A stretch of 64,000 nucleotides of DNA from Myxococcota bacterium. Lineage in GTDB: Bacteria > Myxococcota_A > Bradymonadia > UBA7976 > UBA1532. This document shows positions 7,003-14,655 of the stretch, in pieces. The stretch's first letter is position 1. Each line of letters starts with the position of its first letter. The notes beneath the pieces are model-generated. The model saw only the letters and a program-made list of their open reading frames with translations, had not been told where the DNA came from and did no database searches. Location: NCBI GenBank assembly GCA_023150895.1, contig JAKLJY010000024.1:1-64000 (forward strand), written 5' to 3'. The position numbers were made by a program, and so were the translations under genes.

Positions 7003-8105
7003 GTACCGGCGCCGTGCCGGCCCCGACGCCGGAGGTCGCCCCCCGCTTCGGGTTCGTGGTTCACCCGCTGACGCCTTTCCAGCGGCGTTTGCTCGGCGTG
7101 AGAAGCGGTGACGCACGCCTGATGCGGGGTGAGCCGAGCGACCGACCGCCCGGCCGGGTCATCAGCGAGCTTGCCGTCGAACGGGCGGTCGGCACGCCCG
7201 TGCGCGGGATGCTCGCGGCCATCCCGTCACTGCCCGAGACCCTGCTCAAGGAGCAAGCGGCAGGCGTCGGGGACGTGCTCGACGCCGTGCGGCTGTGCAA
7301 CGGGGCGGGTGCCCGAGTCGTCGGCCTCGGCGCCGTGACCGCCGTCATCGGTGGTCAGGGCAAGGCGGTCGCCGAGGCCGCGCCCTGCGCGGTCACGACG
7401 GGCAACGCGCTGACGGCCTGGGCCGCCGTCGAGACCTGGGCCCGTTTCGACGCGCTGCGCGGCCGCGACGCGCCCGTGGGGCTGTACGGGTGGCCCGGCG
7501 CAGTGGCGGGGGGCATCTTGCGCCTGCTGGTCGACCGGGGAGCGACGGTCCGGGTCGTGTCGGCCGCCCCGCCGACGCCGTTGATCAGAACGCTCGATCG
7601 GCTGACGCGCGAGGGCCCGGGCAGAGCCGAGCTCGTCGAGCACGAGCGCCTGGTTTTCGAGCGCGGGCAGGTCCTGATCGCGGCGTCGAGCACGGGAGGG
7701 CGCATCGCGCTTTCGTCGCTGCCATCCGGCGCCGTGGTCATCGACGTCGCCGCCCCCGTCGACGTCGACTTCGACGTCCCGTTCCGGGAAGACGTGCTGA
7801 TTCTCGACGGCGAAATGGTTCGCTTGCCGGGGCGCCTCCGCGGCACCGAGCCATGGCAGACGCTTTATGGCTGGGTCACCGGGCAAGGCGAGCGCATCTT
7901 CGCGTGTTTCGCCGAACCGATGCTCATTGCCGGCAGCGGCCGTCTCGACCTGGCGGCGTGCGGTCGCGACCTGCCGATCGAGCGCCTGCGGGCCATGGCC
8001 GCGCTGGCCGCAGTCGAAGGCTTCAGCGTCGACGCCCTGTGCGCGCGGGGGCGGCCGATTCGAGGGGCTCGCCTTCTGGCGTTCGCCGAGCGACGCGTCC
8101 GCTGA
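6999..8105 (+). CDS. Acyl-ACP reductase-like protein (NAD(P)-binding, AAR family resemblance)
   Basis: 368 residues. Three blocks match cyanobacterial long-chain acyl-ACP reductase (AAR), which makes fatty aldehydes: 'AVTTGNALTAW' (AAR has TTGNTHTAY), a dinucleotide-binding loop 'GLYGWPGAVAGGILRLL', and 'IFACFAEPMLIA', which contains C303 at the position of the AAR nucleophilic cysteine. The N-terminus FGFVVHPLTP also fits the AAR start. GTG 6999 overlaps the ACP stop (GTGA). Its last 83 bases overlap the convergent ybeY gene. The reaction is inferred from family resemblance. No obvious aldehyde oxygenase adjoins it, although a diiron protein lies 4 kb upstream. Confidence 0.75.
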   Translation: MSTGAVPAPTPEVAPRFGFVVHPLTPFQRRLLGVRSGDARLMRGEPSDRPPGRVISELAVERAVGTPVRGMLAAIPSLPETLLKEQAAGVGDVLDAVRLCNGAGARVVGLGAVTAVIGGQGKAVAEAAPCAVTTGNALTAWAAVETWARFDALRGRDAPVGLYGWPGAVAGGILRLLVDRGATVRVVSAAPPTPLIRTLDRLTREGPGRAELVEHERLVFERGQVLIAASSTGGRIALSSLPSGAVVIDVAAPVDVDFDVPFREDVLILDGEMVRLPGRLRGTEPWQTLYGWVTGQGERIFACFAEPMLIAGSGRLDLAACGRDLPIERLRAMAALAAVEGFSVDALCARGRPIRGARLLAFAERRVR

Positions 8106-8592
8106 GGAGGCCCGGCAGGTGCTCCGCCTCGAGCGCCTCCATGACCGCCCGCTCCGCCTCGACCTCGTGGTCGTGGCCGATCAGGTGCAGCGTCCCGTGG
8201 AGCAGAAGGAACGTGACCTCCGAGAGGAGGTCCCATTTCGGAGCGCTCGCCGAGTCGCCCAATGCACCCCAGAGTCGCGGAAGGCAACCGTCACCGACCT
8301 GCTCGGCGGCGGTCTCGAGGCTGATGACGACGTCCCCGAGCGCGACGGGCACACCCATCGGACGAGGGGCGGGGCTCTCGCCCTCGAGCTGTGAGAAGCT
8401 GAGGACGTCCGTCGGTCTGTCCTTCTGGCGCCAGGTGCGGTTGAGTTCGCGGATCTCGGCGTCGTCCGTCAGGACGATGCACAGGTCGTCGTCGGGCCGC
8501 CCGAGGGCTTCCAGCAGACGGGCGGCCCGGCGGCGCAGTGTTGCGGGCTGGACGCGGCCTCGAACGCCCGCGCGTTGCATGATGGTGATCAT
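8023..8592 (-). CDS. ybeY: Endoribonuclease YbeY (16S rRNA maturation)
   Basis: 189 residues. The zinc-binding signature H-x3-H-x5-H is present in HGTLHLIGHDHE (H132, H136, H142), preceded by the conserved 'RPTDVLSFS' block. YbeY processes 16S rRNA 3' ends and takes part in ribosome quality control. The family normally ends soon after the His motif. This one has a tail of roughly 30 residues rich in Arg, Pro and Glu, which is encoded in the overlap with the convergent reductase-like gene. Its start overlaps the phoH stop by 4 bases. Confidence 0.93.
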   Translation of the reverse strand: MITIMQRAGVRGRVQPATLRRRAARLLEALGRPDDDLCIVLTDDAEIRELNRTWRQKDRPTDVLSFSQLEGESPAPRPMGVPVALGDVVISLETAAEQVGDGCLPRLWGALGDSASAPKWDLLSEVTFLLLHGTLHLIGHDHEVEAERAVMEALEAEHLPGLLSGRVARRTPEGEPLESAAPARTGRRR

Positions 8593-9560
8593 CGCGTCTC
8601 CTCGGCGTCGTAGGCACGGACGATCCGCTGCACGAGAGGATGCCGAACGACGTCGACGTGGGTGAAGCGAACGACTTCGATGCCCTCGAGCGCGCCGAGG
8701 AGGTTCACGGCGTGTTCGAGGCCGCTGTCCTTGTTCGGCGGGAGATCCGTCTGGGTCAGATCCCCCGTGACCACGGCCTTCGACGAAAAGCCGAGCCGCG
8801 TCAGGAACATCTTCATCTGGTCGCGGGTGGCGTTCTGCGCTTCGTCCAGAATGACGAACGCGTGATTCAACGTTCGTCCGCGCATGAACGCGAGCGGCGC
8901 GACCTCGATGACCCCCGACTCGACGAGCCGGCCCGCACGCTCCATCTCCATCATGTCGTAGAGCGCGTCGTAAAGCGGTCGGAGGTAGGGGTTGACTTTC
9001 TCCGCGAGGTTGCCCGGCAGGAAGCCGAGCTTCTCGCCGGCCTCCACCGCGGGCCGTGCGAGAATGATGCGTTTGACCTCTTTGCGCTGCAGGGCGGCGA
9101 CCGCCGCCGCCATGGCGAGGTACGTCTTGCCCGTGCCCGCGGGTCCGACACCGAAAACCAGATCCGACCGGCCGATGGCCGTCAGGTACTCCCGCTGATG
9201 GGTCGTTTTGGGGGTTACCGCGCGATGCTCGTGGGTCGTCAGGACCGAGGCGCGCTGGAGGTCACCGAGATCCACGGTGCCGTCGGATTCGAGCACGCCG
9301 ACGGCCTGTTCGATGTCCTGCAGAAAGAGCGCGCCCCCGCCGGCCGCGACGCGCAACAACTGGCGCAGCACACGCTCGGCCCGGGCGACCCGGACAGGCT
9401 CGCCGTGAACGACGACATCGGAGCCGCGGACAGTCAGGCGGACGTCGAGGCGCCGTTCGAGGAGGCGACGGTGTGCGTCCTGAGGGCCCCAAAGGCGCGT
9501 CACGGCGGACGGATGGTCTGCGATGGAGATGAGGAGGGGCTGTCCGGCGGGCTCGCTCAT
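8589..9560 (-). CDS. phoH: PhoH family ATPase
   Basis: 323 residues: an N-terminal KH-like region (about 20-80), then a RecA-like ATPase with Walker A GPAGTGKT at 139-146 and Walker B VILDEAQ at 236-242. The family conserves 'LARPAVEAGEKLGFLPG', 'PLAFMRGRTL' and 'TGDLTQTDLP', all present. PhoH proteins are linked to RNA metabolism and very commonly sit next to ybeY, as here. It overlaps the upstream DUF4388 gene by 4 bases. Confidence 0.94.
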   Translation of the reverse strand: MSEPAGQPLLISIADHPSAVTRLWGPQDAHRRLLERRLDVRLTVRGSDVVVHGEPVRVARAERVLRQLLRVAAGGGALFLQDIEQAVGVLESDGTVDLGDLQRASVLTTHEHRAVTPKTTHQREYLTAIGRSDLVFGVGPAGTGKTYLAMAAAVAALQRKEVKRIILARPAVEAGEKLGFLPGNLAEKVNPYLRPLYDALYDMMEMERAGRLVESGVIEVAPLAFMRGRTLNHAFVILDEAQNATRDQMKMFLTRLGFSSKAVVTGDLTQTDLPPNKDSGLEHAVNLLGALEGIEVVRFTHVDVVRHPLVQRIVRAYDAEETR

Positions 9561-10756
9561 CGAAGGTCGAAGTCCGTACCGATGCTGAAGTACTGCATGG
9601 GGGCCATGCCCTCCGCGCGCAGGAGGTCGGGATCGAGGAGTCCCGACCCGGTGAGGGCGTCGAGCGACTCGGGGTATTGCCCCTGGCGGGCGCGGTACAC
9701 CTCGAGGGCGGCTTCGACGGTGGCGAGCCGGTTGGCGCGCAGCCGGCCTATGGCTTCGCGACCGAGCTCGACGCGATTCTCGGCGAGGGCGTCACGAGAG
9801 TGCGGCATGGCCCACACGATCGCCGCGATGAACGCCGCGACGAGGAGGTTCAGCGCGACCCGGCCGGCGAGCTGCACCCAATCGATGCGCCGGCGAAGCG
9901 GCCCGCCGTCCGCGCGGGGCGCCGTGATCTTGACCGGTGCGATATACCCCTCGTTCAACAGGCTCACGAGGGACTTGCAGGTCTCGAATTCGCCGAGGCG
10001 GGCAAGGTCGACGAGCTGCAGAACCGAGCGCTTGCCGTCGACGAACGCGAAGACCCGCCGGTCGTTGCGACTGAGGTTCGAGGCCGCGCCCGTCGCCTTC
10101 TTGCCCTTCACGGGGGGCTGTTCCGCGGGCGGGGCGGTCGGGTCGACGAACTCGCTGAACGCGTCGTCGAGGATCCGGTCGAGGGCCTCGGCTTCCGTCT
10201 CTGCTTCCTCGATGGACTTGAGCGGGCGAAAGACGGTGTCCGGATTGCTGATGCGCGCCTGAATCAGCGGCCACTCGTCCATCATGCGGACGCCCTCCAT
10301 CAGGAGGGACTCGGAGGAGACGGGCGCGATGTTCGGGCGTGCGAAGCCGGGTGGCTTGCTCTCGAACCGATACTTGCCGCGTTTCCACTGGAAGAGCCGC
10401 GCAAGCGTCTCGCGCGTCTGGAGGTCCGTGAACTCCTGAAGAAGCTCAGGGGTGATCGTCCCTTCTTCGACGAGAATGTCCCCCACCCGCTTGAGCGTCT
10501 TCTTCTGGGCGTCGAGGGCGGCCGCGAGTTGATCCCGAGAGATGACCATCGCTGCGGCCATCATGTTGCCGATGAGGTCTCTCTTGTCGCGACGGGCCAC
10601 GTCGACCCGGATGACCTTGCCGCCCCGGAAGAAGACCTGGACTTCCTCCGTGTCGCCGGTGCCCTCGACGAAGAGGATGCCCGTCTTCTGCTGCGAGCCG
10701 ATGAGCTGCAGGATTTCGCCAATGCCGAAGTCCGCGAGCGTGCCTTCGAGCGCCAT
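9557..10756 (-). CDS. DUF4388 (PATAN-type) protein with C-terminal membrane helix
   Basis: 399 residues. The N-terminus 'MALEGTLADFGIGEILQLIG' is a clear DUF4388 domain (about 1-105), common in Deltaproteobacteria and cyanobacteria and often linked to signalling. A helical region follows, then a PqqD/winged-helix-like stretch ('NDRRVFAFVDGKRSVLQLVDLARL'), a membrane helix near 300-320 and a C-terminal segment with 'EVYRARQGQYPESLDAL', the pattern seen after pseudopilin helices. ATG 10756 is used because the domain starts there and overlaps the upstream stop as TGATG. The frame is open 17 codons further, but those residues are not family-like. Confidence 0.85.
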   Translation of the reverse strand: MALEGTLADFGIGEILQLIGSQQKTGILFVEGTGDTEEVQVFFRGGKVIRVDVARRDKRDLIGNMMAAAMVISRDQLAAALDAQKKTLKRVGDILVEEGTITPELLQEFTDLQTRETLARLFQWKRGKYRFESKPPGFARPNIAPVSSESLLMEGVRMMDEWPLIQARISNPDTVFRPLKSIEEAETEAEALDRILDDAFSEFVDPTAPPAEQPPVKGKKATGAASNLSRNDRRVFAFVDGKRSVLQLVDLARLGEFETCKSLVSLLNEGYIAPVKITAPRADGGPLRRRIDWVQLAGRVALNLLVAAFIAAIVWAMPHSRDALAENRVELGREAIGRLRANRLATVEAALEVYRARQGQYPESLDALTGSGLLDPDLLRAEGMAPMQYFSIGTDFDLR

Positions 10757-12720
10757 CAGGCGACCTCCCGCGCGGCGCGCCAGGTGCGGACGAATCCGAA
10801 GAGCCACAGCGCGACGAGGCCGAGGGCCAGCGTGACCCCGTGCGCGCCCGAGGTCGGGCGACCACCGAAGGGCTCATAGAGGACCCCCTCGGGCAGCAGA
10901 ATCCGGAGAATCAGGAAGACAGCGAGCCCGGCGGCCAGGCAGCCCCGGAGGGCGCGCCCGCGCAGGAACGACGCGAATCCCGGGAAGACCAGCGCCCCCG
11001 CGCGAACGCCCCAGAGCCGTACTGCGGCATAGCGGGCGATGCGCTCTTCCTTCTCGAAGCGCACGCGACGGTCGACCGGGATGTTGCGGATGAAGAGGTT
11101 CTGGCACTGCTCGCACAGCGGTGCGGACTCCGGCGCGCCCAGGTGGACCTCCGCCGAGAGCGCGCACCGGCTGCAGGGGACGACCACGAGGCTCCGCCGC
11201 CGGACGGCCGCGAGCACGGTGAACGCGACCAGGACCACTGACGCGCCCATCGGGGCGGCGGCCTCCGGAACGGGGCCGGCCAGGCGCAGCCAGGCGCGGG
11301 TCGCGAGCGGGCTCGGAGAGAGCAGCGTGTCGACCTCCCGGTGAGTCAGGGCGTCGGCCGAGAGACCCAGGTCGACGACGAACCGGTTCAGGTTGGGGTC
11401 GAGGTCCTCATTCCAACGGGCAACCCGTTCCGGATCGAGGGCCGAGGCCTCGCCGAAGCGTTCCCGGGCTTTGTCGAGCCGGACCGTCCGGGTGTAGAGG
11501 CGAGAGATGTTGAAGTAGGGCTCGGGCCGCTTTCCGTCGAGTCGGATGGCCTCGAGATAGGCCTTCTCGGCCGCGTTCGGGCGCCCGCTCGCGAAGAGGG
11601 CGTTGCCGAGGTCGTTCTGGATCCGCGCCGCTTCGGGATCTCCCGGGGGGACGTGACTGGCCGCGCGGGTCAGCGAGGCGATGGCGGCGTCGAGTTGCCC
11701 CTGCCGTTTCTGGCTGACGCCGAGAACGAACGCCGCTTGCCAGTCCGAGGGTCGGCGGACGAGGACGGCGGCGACGGCTTCGGCAGCCCGCGGGTGGTGC
11801 GGATTGCCACCGAGCTCGTAGAGCGCATGGGTTGCTCCCGTGCCGGCTGCGCTCAGGCGATCGACCGCTCTCAACACCCAGGGCGTCCCGGCGAGGACCA
11901 GAACGCACGCCACGGAGACCACCCGCTCGTTGGCGCGCTGCAATGGCCAGACCAGAATCAGAAACGGAAACACCAGCAGCAACGGCCCGAAGCCGAAGTA
12001 GAGCGGAATGGCGACGAGGAGTCCGGCGGCCGCGAGGAGGACGACGCGGAGCACGCTCGGGAATGTATGGCCGAGCCCGTGGTAGAGCGCGAGCCCGTGC
12101 CGAAAGACCTGCGCGACGAGAAAGAGCCCGAGCAGGGCACCGGCGATGATGAACGTCGTCCAGACGAGGTCGCTGGCCAGGAGCGTTCGCCGCTGGAAAT
12201 CCTGCAGACGCAAGGACATCGCCTTGACCGTGTGGACGAGCCACCGATGGAGCGCCCACGGCTGCCGCTCGAGCGCCCAGGTCGCCTGCGCGGTCTCAAT
12301 CTCCGGCAGCCCCGGGGACAGGGTGCGGGCCTGGTCGACGAGCGCCTGGCTCCGGTTCAGATCGACCGTGACCGTCGCGGCTCGGCCCGCCTCGTCGAGG
12401 AGGTCGAGTGCAAACGCGTCGAGGCGCTCGATGCCGAGTTCCCGCCGTTGAATGAGGACCTGCCGCTGCAGATCGTCGGCGCGGGCCTCGTCACCGTCGG
12501 CGACGGCCTTCCGGCGCAGTTGCCAGAGGCCGAACAACTCGGCCTCGCCCCGGACCGGTGTCGCGAGGCCAAACTGTGAGTCGGGGGTCTCCCCCTGCGC
12601 CGGTGCGGCGCTCGGCAGTCCTGCGGCCGGCGCCGATGCGGGCGGGGCGTTCGCGACCGCTGGCGCATTCCCACCGCCCGGCTGCAGAAGAAACACGAGG
12701 AGCGACAACAGAACTTGCAT
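10756..12720 (-). CDS. Multi-pass membrane protein with TPR repeats
   Basis: 654 residues. It has a signal-like N-terminus (MQVLLSLLVFLLQ), an Ala/Pro-rich linker, a helical region, three or four membrane helices around 180-300, then TPR repeats ('AAFVLGVSQKRQGQLDAAIASL', 'NDLGNALFASGRPNAAEKAYLEA', 'PYFNISRLYTRTVRLDKARERF'). Further membrane helices follow, with a C-x2-C...C-x2-C cluster near residue 500 ('VPCSRCALS', 'PLCEQCQN') that resembles a small zinc ribbon. I do not recognise the family. It is first in a coupled run with DUF4388, phoH and ybeY. The start was set at ATG 12720, where a promoter lies directly upstream. Confidence 0.75.
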   Translation of the reverse strand: MQVLLSLLVFLLQPGGGNAPAVANAPPASAPAAGLPSAAPAQGETPDSQFGLATPVRGEAELFGLWQLRRKAVADGDEARADDLQRQVLIQRRELGIERLDAFALDLLDEAGRAATVTVDLNRSQALVDQARTLSPGLPEIETAQATWALERQPWALHRWLVHTVKAMSLRLQDFQRRTLLASDLVWTTFIIAGALLGLFLVAQVFRHGLALYHGLGHTFPSVLRVVLLAAAGLLVAIPLYFGFGPLLLVFPFLILVWPLQRANERVVSVACVLVLAGTPWVLRAVDRLSAAGTGATHALYELGGNPHHPRAAEAVAAVLVRRPSDWQAAFVLGVSQKRQGQLDAAIASLTRAASHVPPGDPEAARIQNDLGNALFASGRPNAAEKAYLEAIRLDGKRPEPYFNISRLYTRTVRLDKARERFGEASALDPERVARWNEDLDPNLNRFVVDLGLSADALTHREVDTLLSPSPLATRAWLRLAGPVPEAAAPMGASVVLVAFTVLAAVRRRSLVVVPCSRCALSAEVHLGAPESAPLCEQCQNLFIRNIPVDRRVRFEKEERIARYAAVRLWGVRAGALVFPGFASFLRGRALRGCLAAGLAVFLILRILLPEGVLYEPFGGRPTSGAHGVTLALGLVALWLFGFVRTWRAAREVA

Positions 12721-12727
12721 CGGTTTG

Positions 12728-12756
12728 CGAGTACCACGAATCTTGCGGCGGGCCAA
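12728..12756 (-). promoter_or_regulatory. Candidate leaderless promoter of the TPR-DUF4388-phoH-ybeY run
   Basis: On the minus strand TTGGCC (12751-12756), 17 bases, TACTCG (12728-12733). The -10 box ends 7 bases before ATG 12720, so the transcript would start at or next to the start codon. Box quality is moderate. Confidence 0.45.
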
Positions 12757-12773
12757 CACCTGCGGGGAACGCC

Positions 12774-13259
12774 ATGAACGCCAAACGGGACTGCCTCGAG
12801 AAGCTCCTCGCCGAGGGTCTGGTCTTCGTTCAGCTCGATCCCCGCGTCCCCGGGGTCGATCTCCCCGCCCACCTCCGTCGCCAACCGGTGGTCGGCCTGA
12901 ACCTGAGCCTGAACTTCCGGATCGACGTCTTCGAGATCGACGACGTCGGTGTTCGGGCGAGCCTGTCCTTCCAGGGGCAACGACACCTCTGCGTGCTGCC
13001 GTTCGATGCCATCTTCCTGATGGGCCTCGCCGAGGGGGACGGCACGTACGTCTTCCCCGAGTCGGCCCCCCCCGAGCTGCGGGCCCGTTTCGCGGCCGCC
13101 ATGGCCCAGGCGGAGGCCGGTGCGGCTGCAGCGTCGCCGGCGCCGACCCCGGCGGCGGGGGATGCGGGCCGTGAAGACGATGAGGCCGACGAGGCCGACG
13201 ACGAGCCGCCGCCCCCGCCGCCCCCGCGCGGGCGACCTCAGTTGCGCCTCGTGAAGTGA
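12774..13259 (+). CDS. sspB: SspB-like ClpXP adaptor
   Basis: 161 residues. The N-terminal 105 residues match the SspB/stringent starvation protein B fold: 'LLAEGLVFVQLDPRVPGVDLP', then beta-strands with 'VVGLNLS', 'RASLSFQGQRHLCVLPFDAIFLMG' and 'DGTYVFPE'. A low-complexity acidic and proline linker follows, then a C-terminal basic tip ending RGRPQLRLVK. In known SspB proteins that tip binds the ClpX zinc-binding domain and delivers ssrA-tagged proteins to ClpXP. ATG 12774 has GGGGA 6-10 bases upstream. The longer open frame starting at 12558 runs antisense through the neighbouring gene and is not used. Confidence 0.85.
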   Translation: MNAKRDCLEKLLAEGLVFVQLDPRVPGVDLPAHLRRQPVVGLNLSLNFRIDVFEIDDVGVRASLSFQGQRHLCVLPFDAIFLMGLAEGDGTYVFPESAPPELRARFAAAMAQAEAGAAAASPAPTPAAGDAGREDDEADEADDEPPPPPPPRGRPQLRLVK

Positions 13260-13266
13260 GCGGCAC

Positions 13267-13767
13267 GTGCGCCGAGCGTTCTCCCTTCTGTACTGGGCGA
13301 TGGCCGTCGGGCTCGCCGCATCGGTCGCGCTCTCGGCGACGCATGGGGCCTTCGTGCGCCCGACGCCCGCCAGCGGTGCGATGACCCCCGAGGACGTCAC
13401 CCCGGAGACCCCTGAAGGGCGCGCGTGCGCCCGCGACCTGAAGGCACTGCACGACGAGCTCGTCGACCGCGCCGGCCGAACGTTCGTCGGCGACGGCGGC
13501 CCGACGCCCGACATGTTGCGGGACTGGACGACCTGGACGGCGACCTGGCGTGATCGGCTTCTCGAGCGCAGGACCGCCTGTCGACTCGGGCAGAGCAAGG
13601 CGATGGCGCCGGTGGATCGCCTGGCGAGGCACCTGGAGCGCCTTCACCTGGCCTATACCACCGCCCTCAACGGATTCAGCGACGTCGGTCGGCGCCAGCT
13701 CGTCGAGACTCGCAAGGCGTTCGAGGCGCTCGGTGTCGACCGCCCCCCGGACGTCAGTCGCCCTTGA
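13267..13767 (+). CDS. Small exported or membrane-anchored hypothetical protein
   Basis: 166 residues starting at GTG 13267, 7 bases after the sspB stop. The N-terminus is a signal peptide or anchor ('FSLLYWAMAVGLAASVALSA'). The remainder is a charged, helical domain with single cysteines in 'EGRACARDL' and 'ERRTACRLG', which could form a disulfide if periplasmic. I do not recognise a family. Its last 14 bases overlap the convergent TPR gene. Confidence 0.6.
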   Translation: MRRAFSLLYWAMAVGLAASVALSATHGAFVRPTPASGAMTPEDVTPETPEGRACARDLKALHDELVDRAGRTFVGDGGPTPDMLRDWTTWTATWRDRLLERRTACRLGQSKAMAPVDRLARHLERLHLAYTTALNGFSDVGRRQLVETRKAFEALGVDRPPDVSRP

Positions 13768-14626
13768 GCTGCTCGTAACGGCGACGGGCCTGGGCCGAGT
13801 ACATGTTCTTGGTGTAGCGGCTGAAGAACCGGAAATAGAGGTCGCGCGCCGTGCGCTTCTCACCCATCCGGTCGTGGCAGTACGCGAGGTTGAAGCTCGC
13901 CTCGGAGAGGTACTTGCCGTCGATGTTCGCTGCGATGGCTTTGCGGAGCAGGTCGGCGCCTCGTGAGAAATCCTTCAGGCGCATGGCCGACATGCCCTGG
14001 TAGAAGTGGAGCATGCCGAGGTAGGGGGGCTTCGGGTCGTACTCCTGCGACTTGATGAAGGCTTCGTCCGCCTTGCCGAAGTTGCCCTGGTCGTACAGGT
14101 CGACGCCGCGGTCGTAGGTCTCGCGTGCGACCTCGGATTTGAACCGGATGATGAGATCTTCGAGCAGCCCGGCAAACCGCAGCTTGCGCAGCGACGAGAA
14201 GGCCTCGACCGCCTTCTCCTTGTTGCCGTCCTTCACGAGGCGCTCGAACTCCAGCAACTCGCGCTCGACTTGCTGCCAACGGCCGAGTTCGGCGCGGAGC
14301 TGATCGACCTGTTGCTCGAACCCGGCCTCCTTCTTCTCGAAGAGGGCCCGATCGGCGCTGGCCTTTTCGAGTCGCGCCTGGAACGTCAGCCAGAGACCGG
14401 CTGCGATGACGACGACGAACAGAAGGTAGGTGCCCACTGCGTTGAAGAGGGCCTTCTTCTCCTGCTGGTCCTGCTTCCGCGCGATCCCCTTGACCTCCGT
14501 GCTCAGGTTCTTGAGCGCGTGCTCGGTCTTGATTGTGAGGTTGCGGGTATTGATGACCTCGTCGCGGAGGCGGGCGAGCTCTTCCAGCACCAGGCCGGGC
14601 CGGAAGTCGGGGTCGTCGTTCATCAC
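13754..14626 (-). CDS. Membrane-anchored coiled-coil/TPR protein
   Basis: 290 residues. A cytoplasmic N-terminal helix of about 60 residues is followed by one membrane helix (TYLLFVVVIAAGLWLTF, about 67-83), a coiled coil ('QQVDQLRAELGRWQQVERELLEFERL') and C-terminal TPR motifs ('DRGVDLYDQGNFGKADEAFIKS', 'FYQGMSAMRLKDFSRGADLLRKA', 'FNLAYCHDRMGEKRTARDLYFRF'). It follows the VWA lipoprotein by 29 bases and is probably in the same operon. Role unknown; a scaffold in the envelope is the likely theme. ATG 14626 or ATG 14623 could be the start. Confidence 0.75.
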   Translation of the reverse strand: MMNDDPDFRPGLVLEELARLRDEVINTRNLTIKTEHALKNLSTEVKGIARKQDQQEKKALFNAVGTYLLFVVVIAAGLWLTFQARLEKASADRALFEKKEAGFEQQVDQLRAELGRWQQVERELLEFERLVKDGNKEKAVEAFSSLRKLRFAGLLEDLIIRFKSEVARETYDRGVDLYDQGNFGKADEAFIKSQEYDPKPPYLGMLHFYQGMSAMRLKDFSRGADLLRKAIAANIDGKYLSEASFNLAYCHDRMGEKRTARDLYFRFFSRYTKNMYSAQARRRYEQLKGD

Positions 14627-14655
14627 TTCGGCGGGGGATCGGCGGCGCGGAGGGG

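Noticed and set aside
10756-13863. A 1035-residue minus-strand open frame.
   Set aside because: Only the part downstream of ATG 12720 is protein-like; the upstream third is antisense to sspB and is Arg/Pro-rich, a high-GC artefact.
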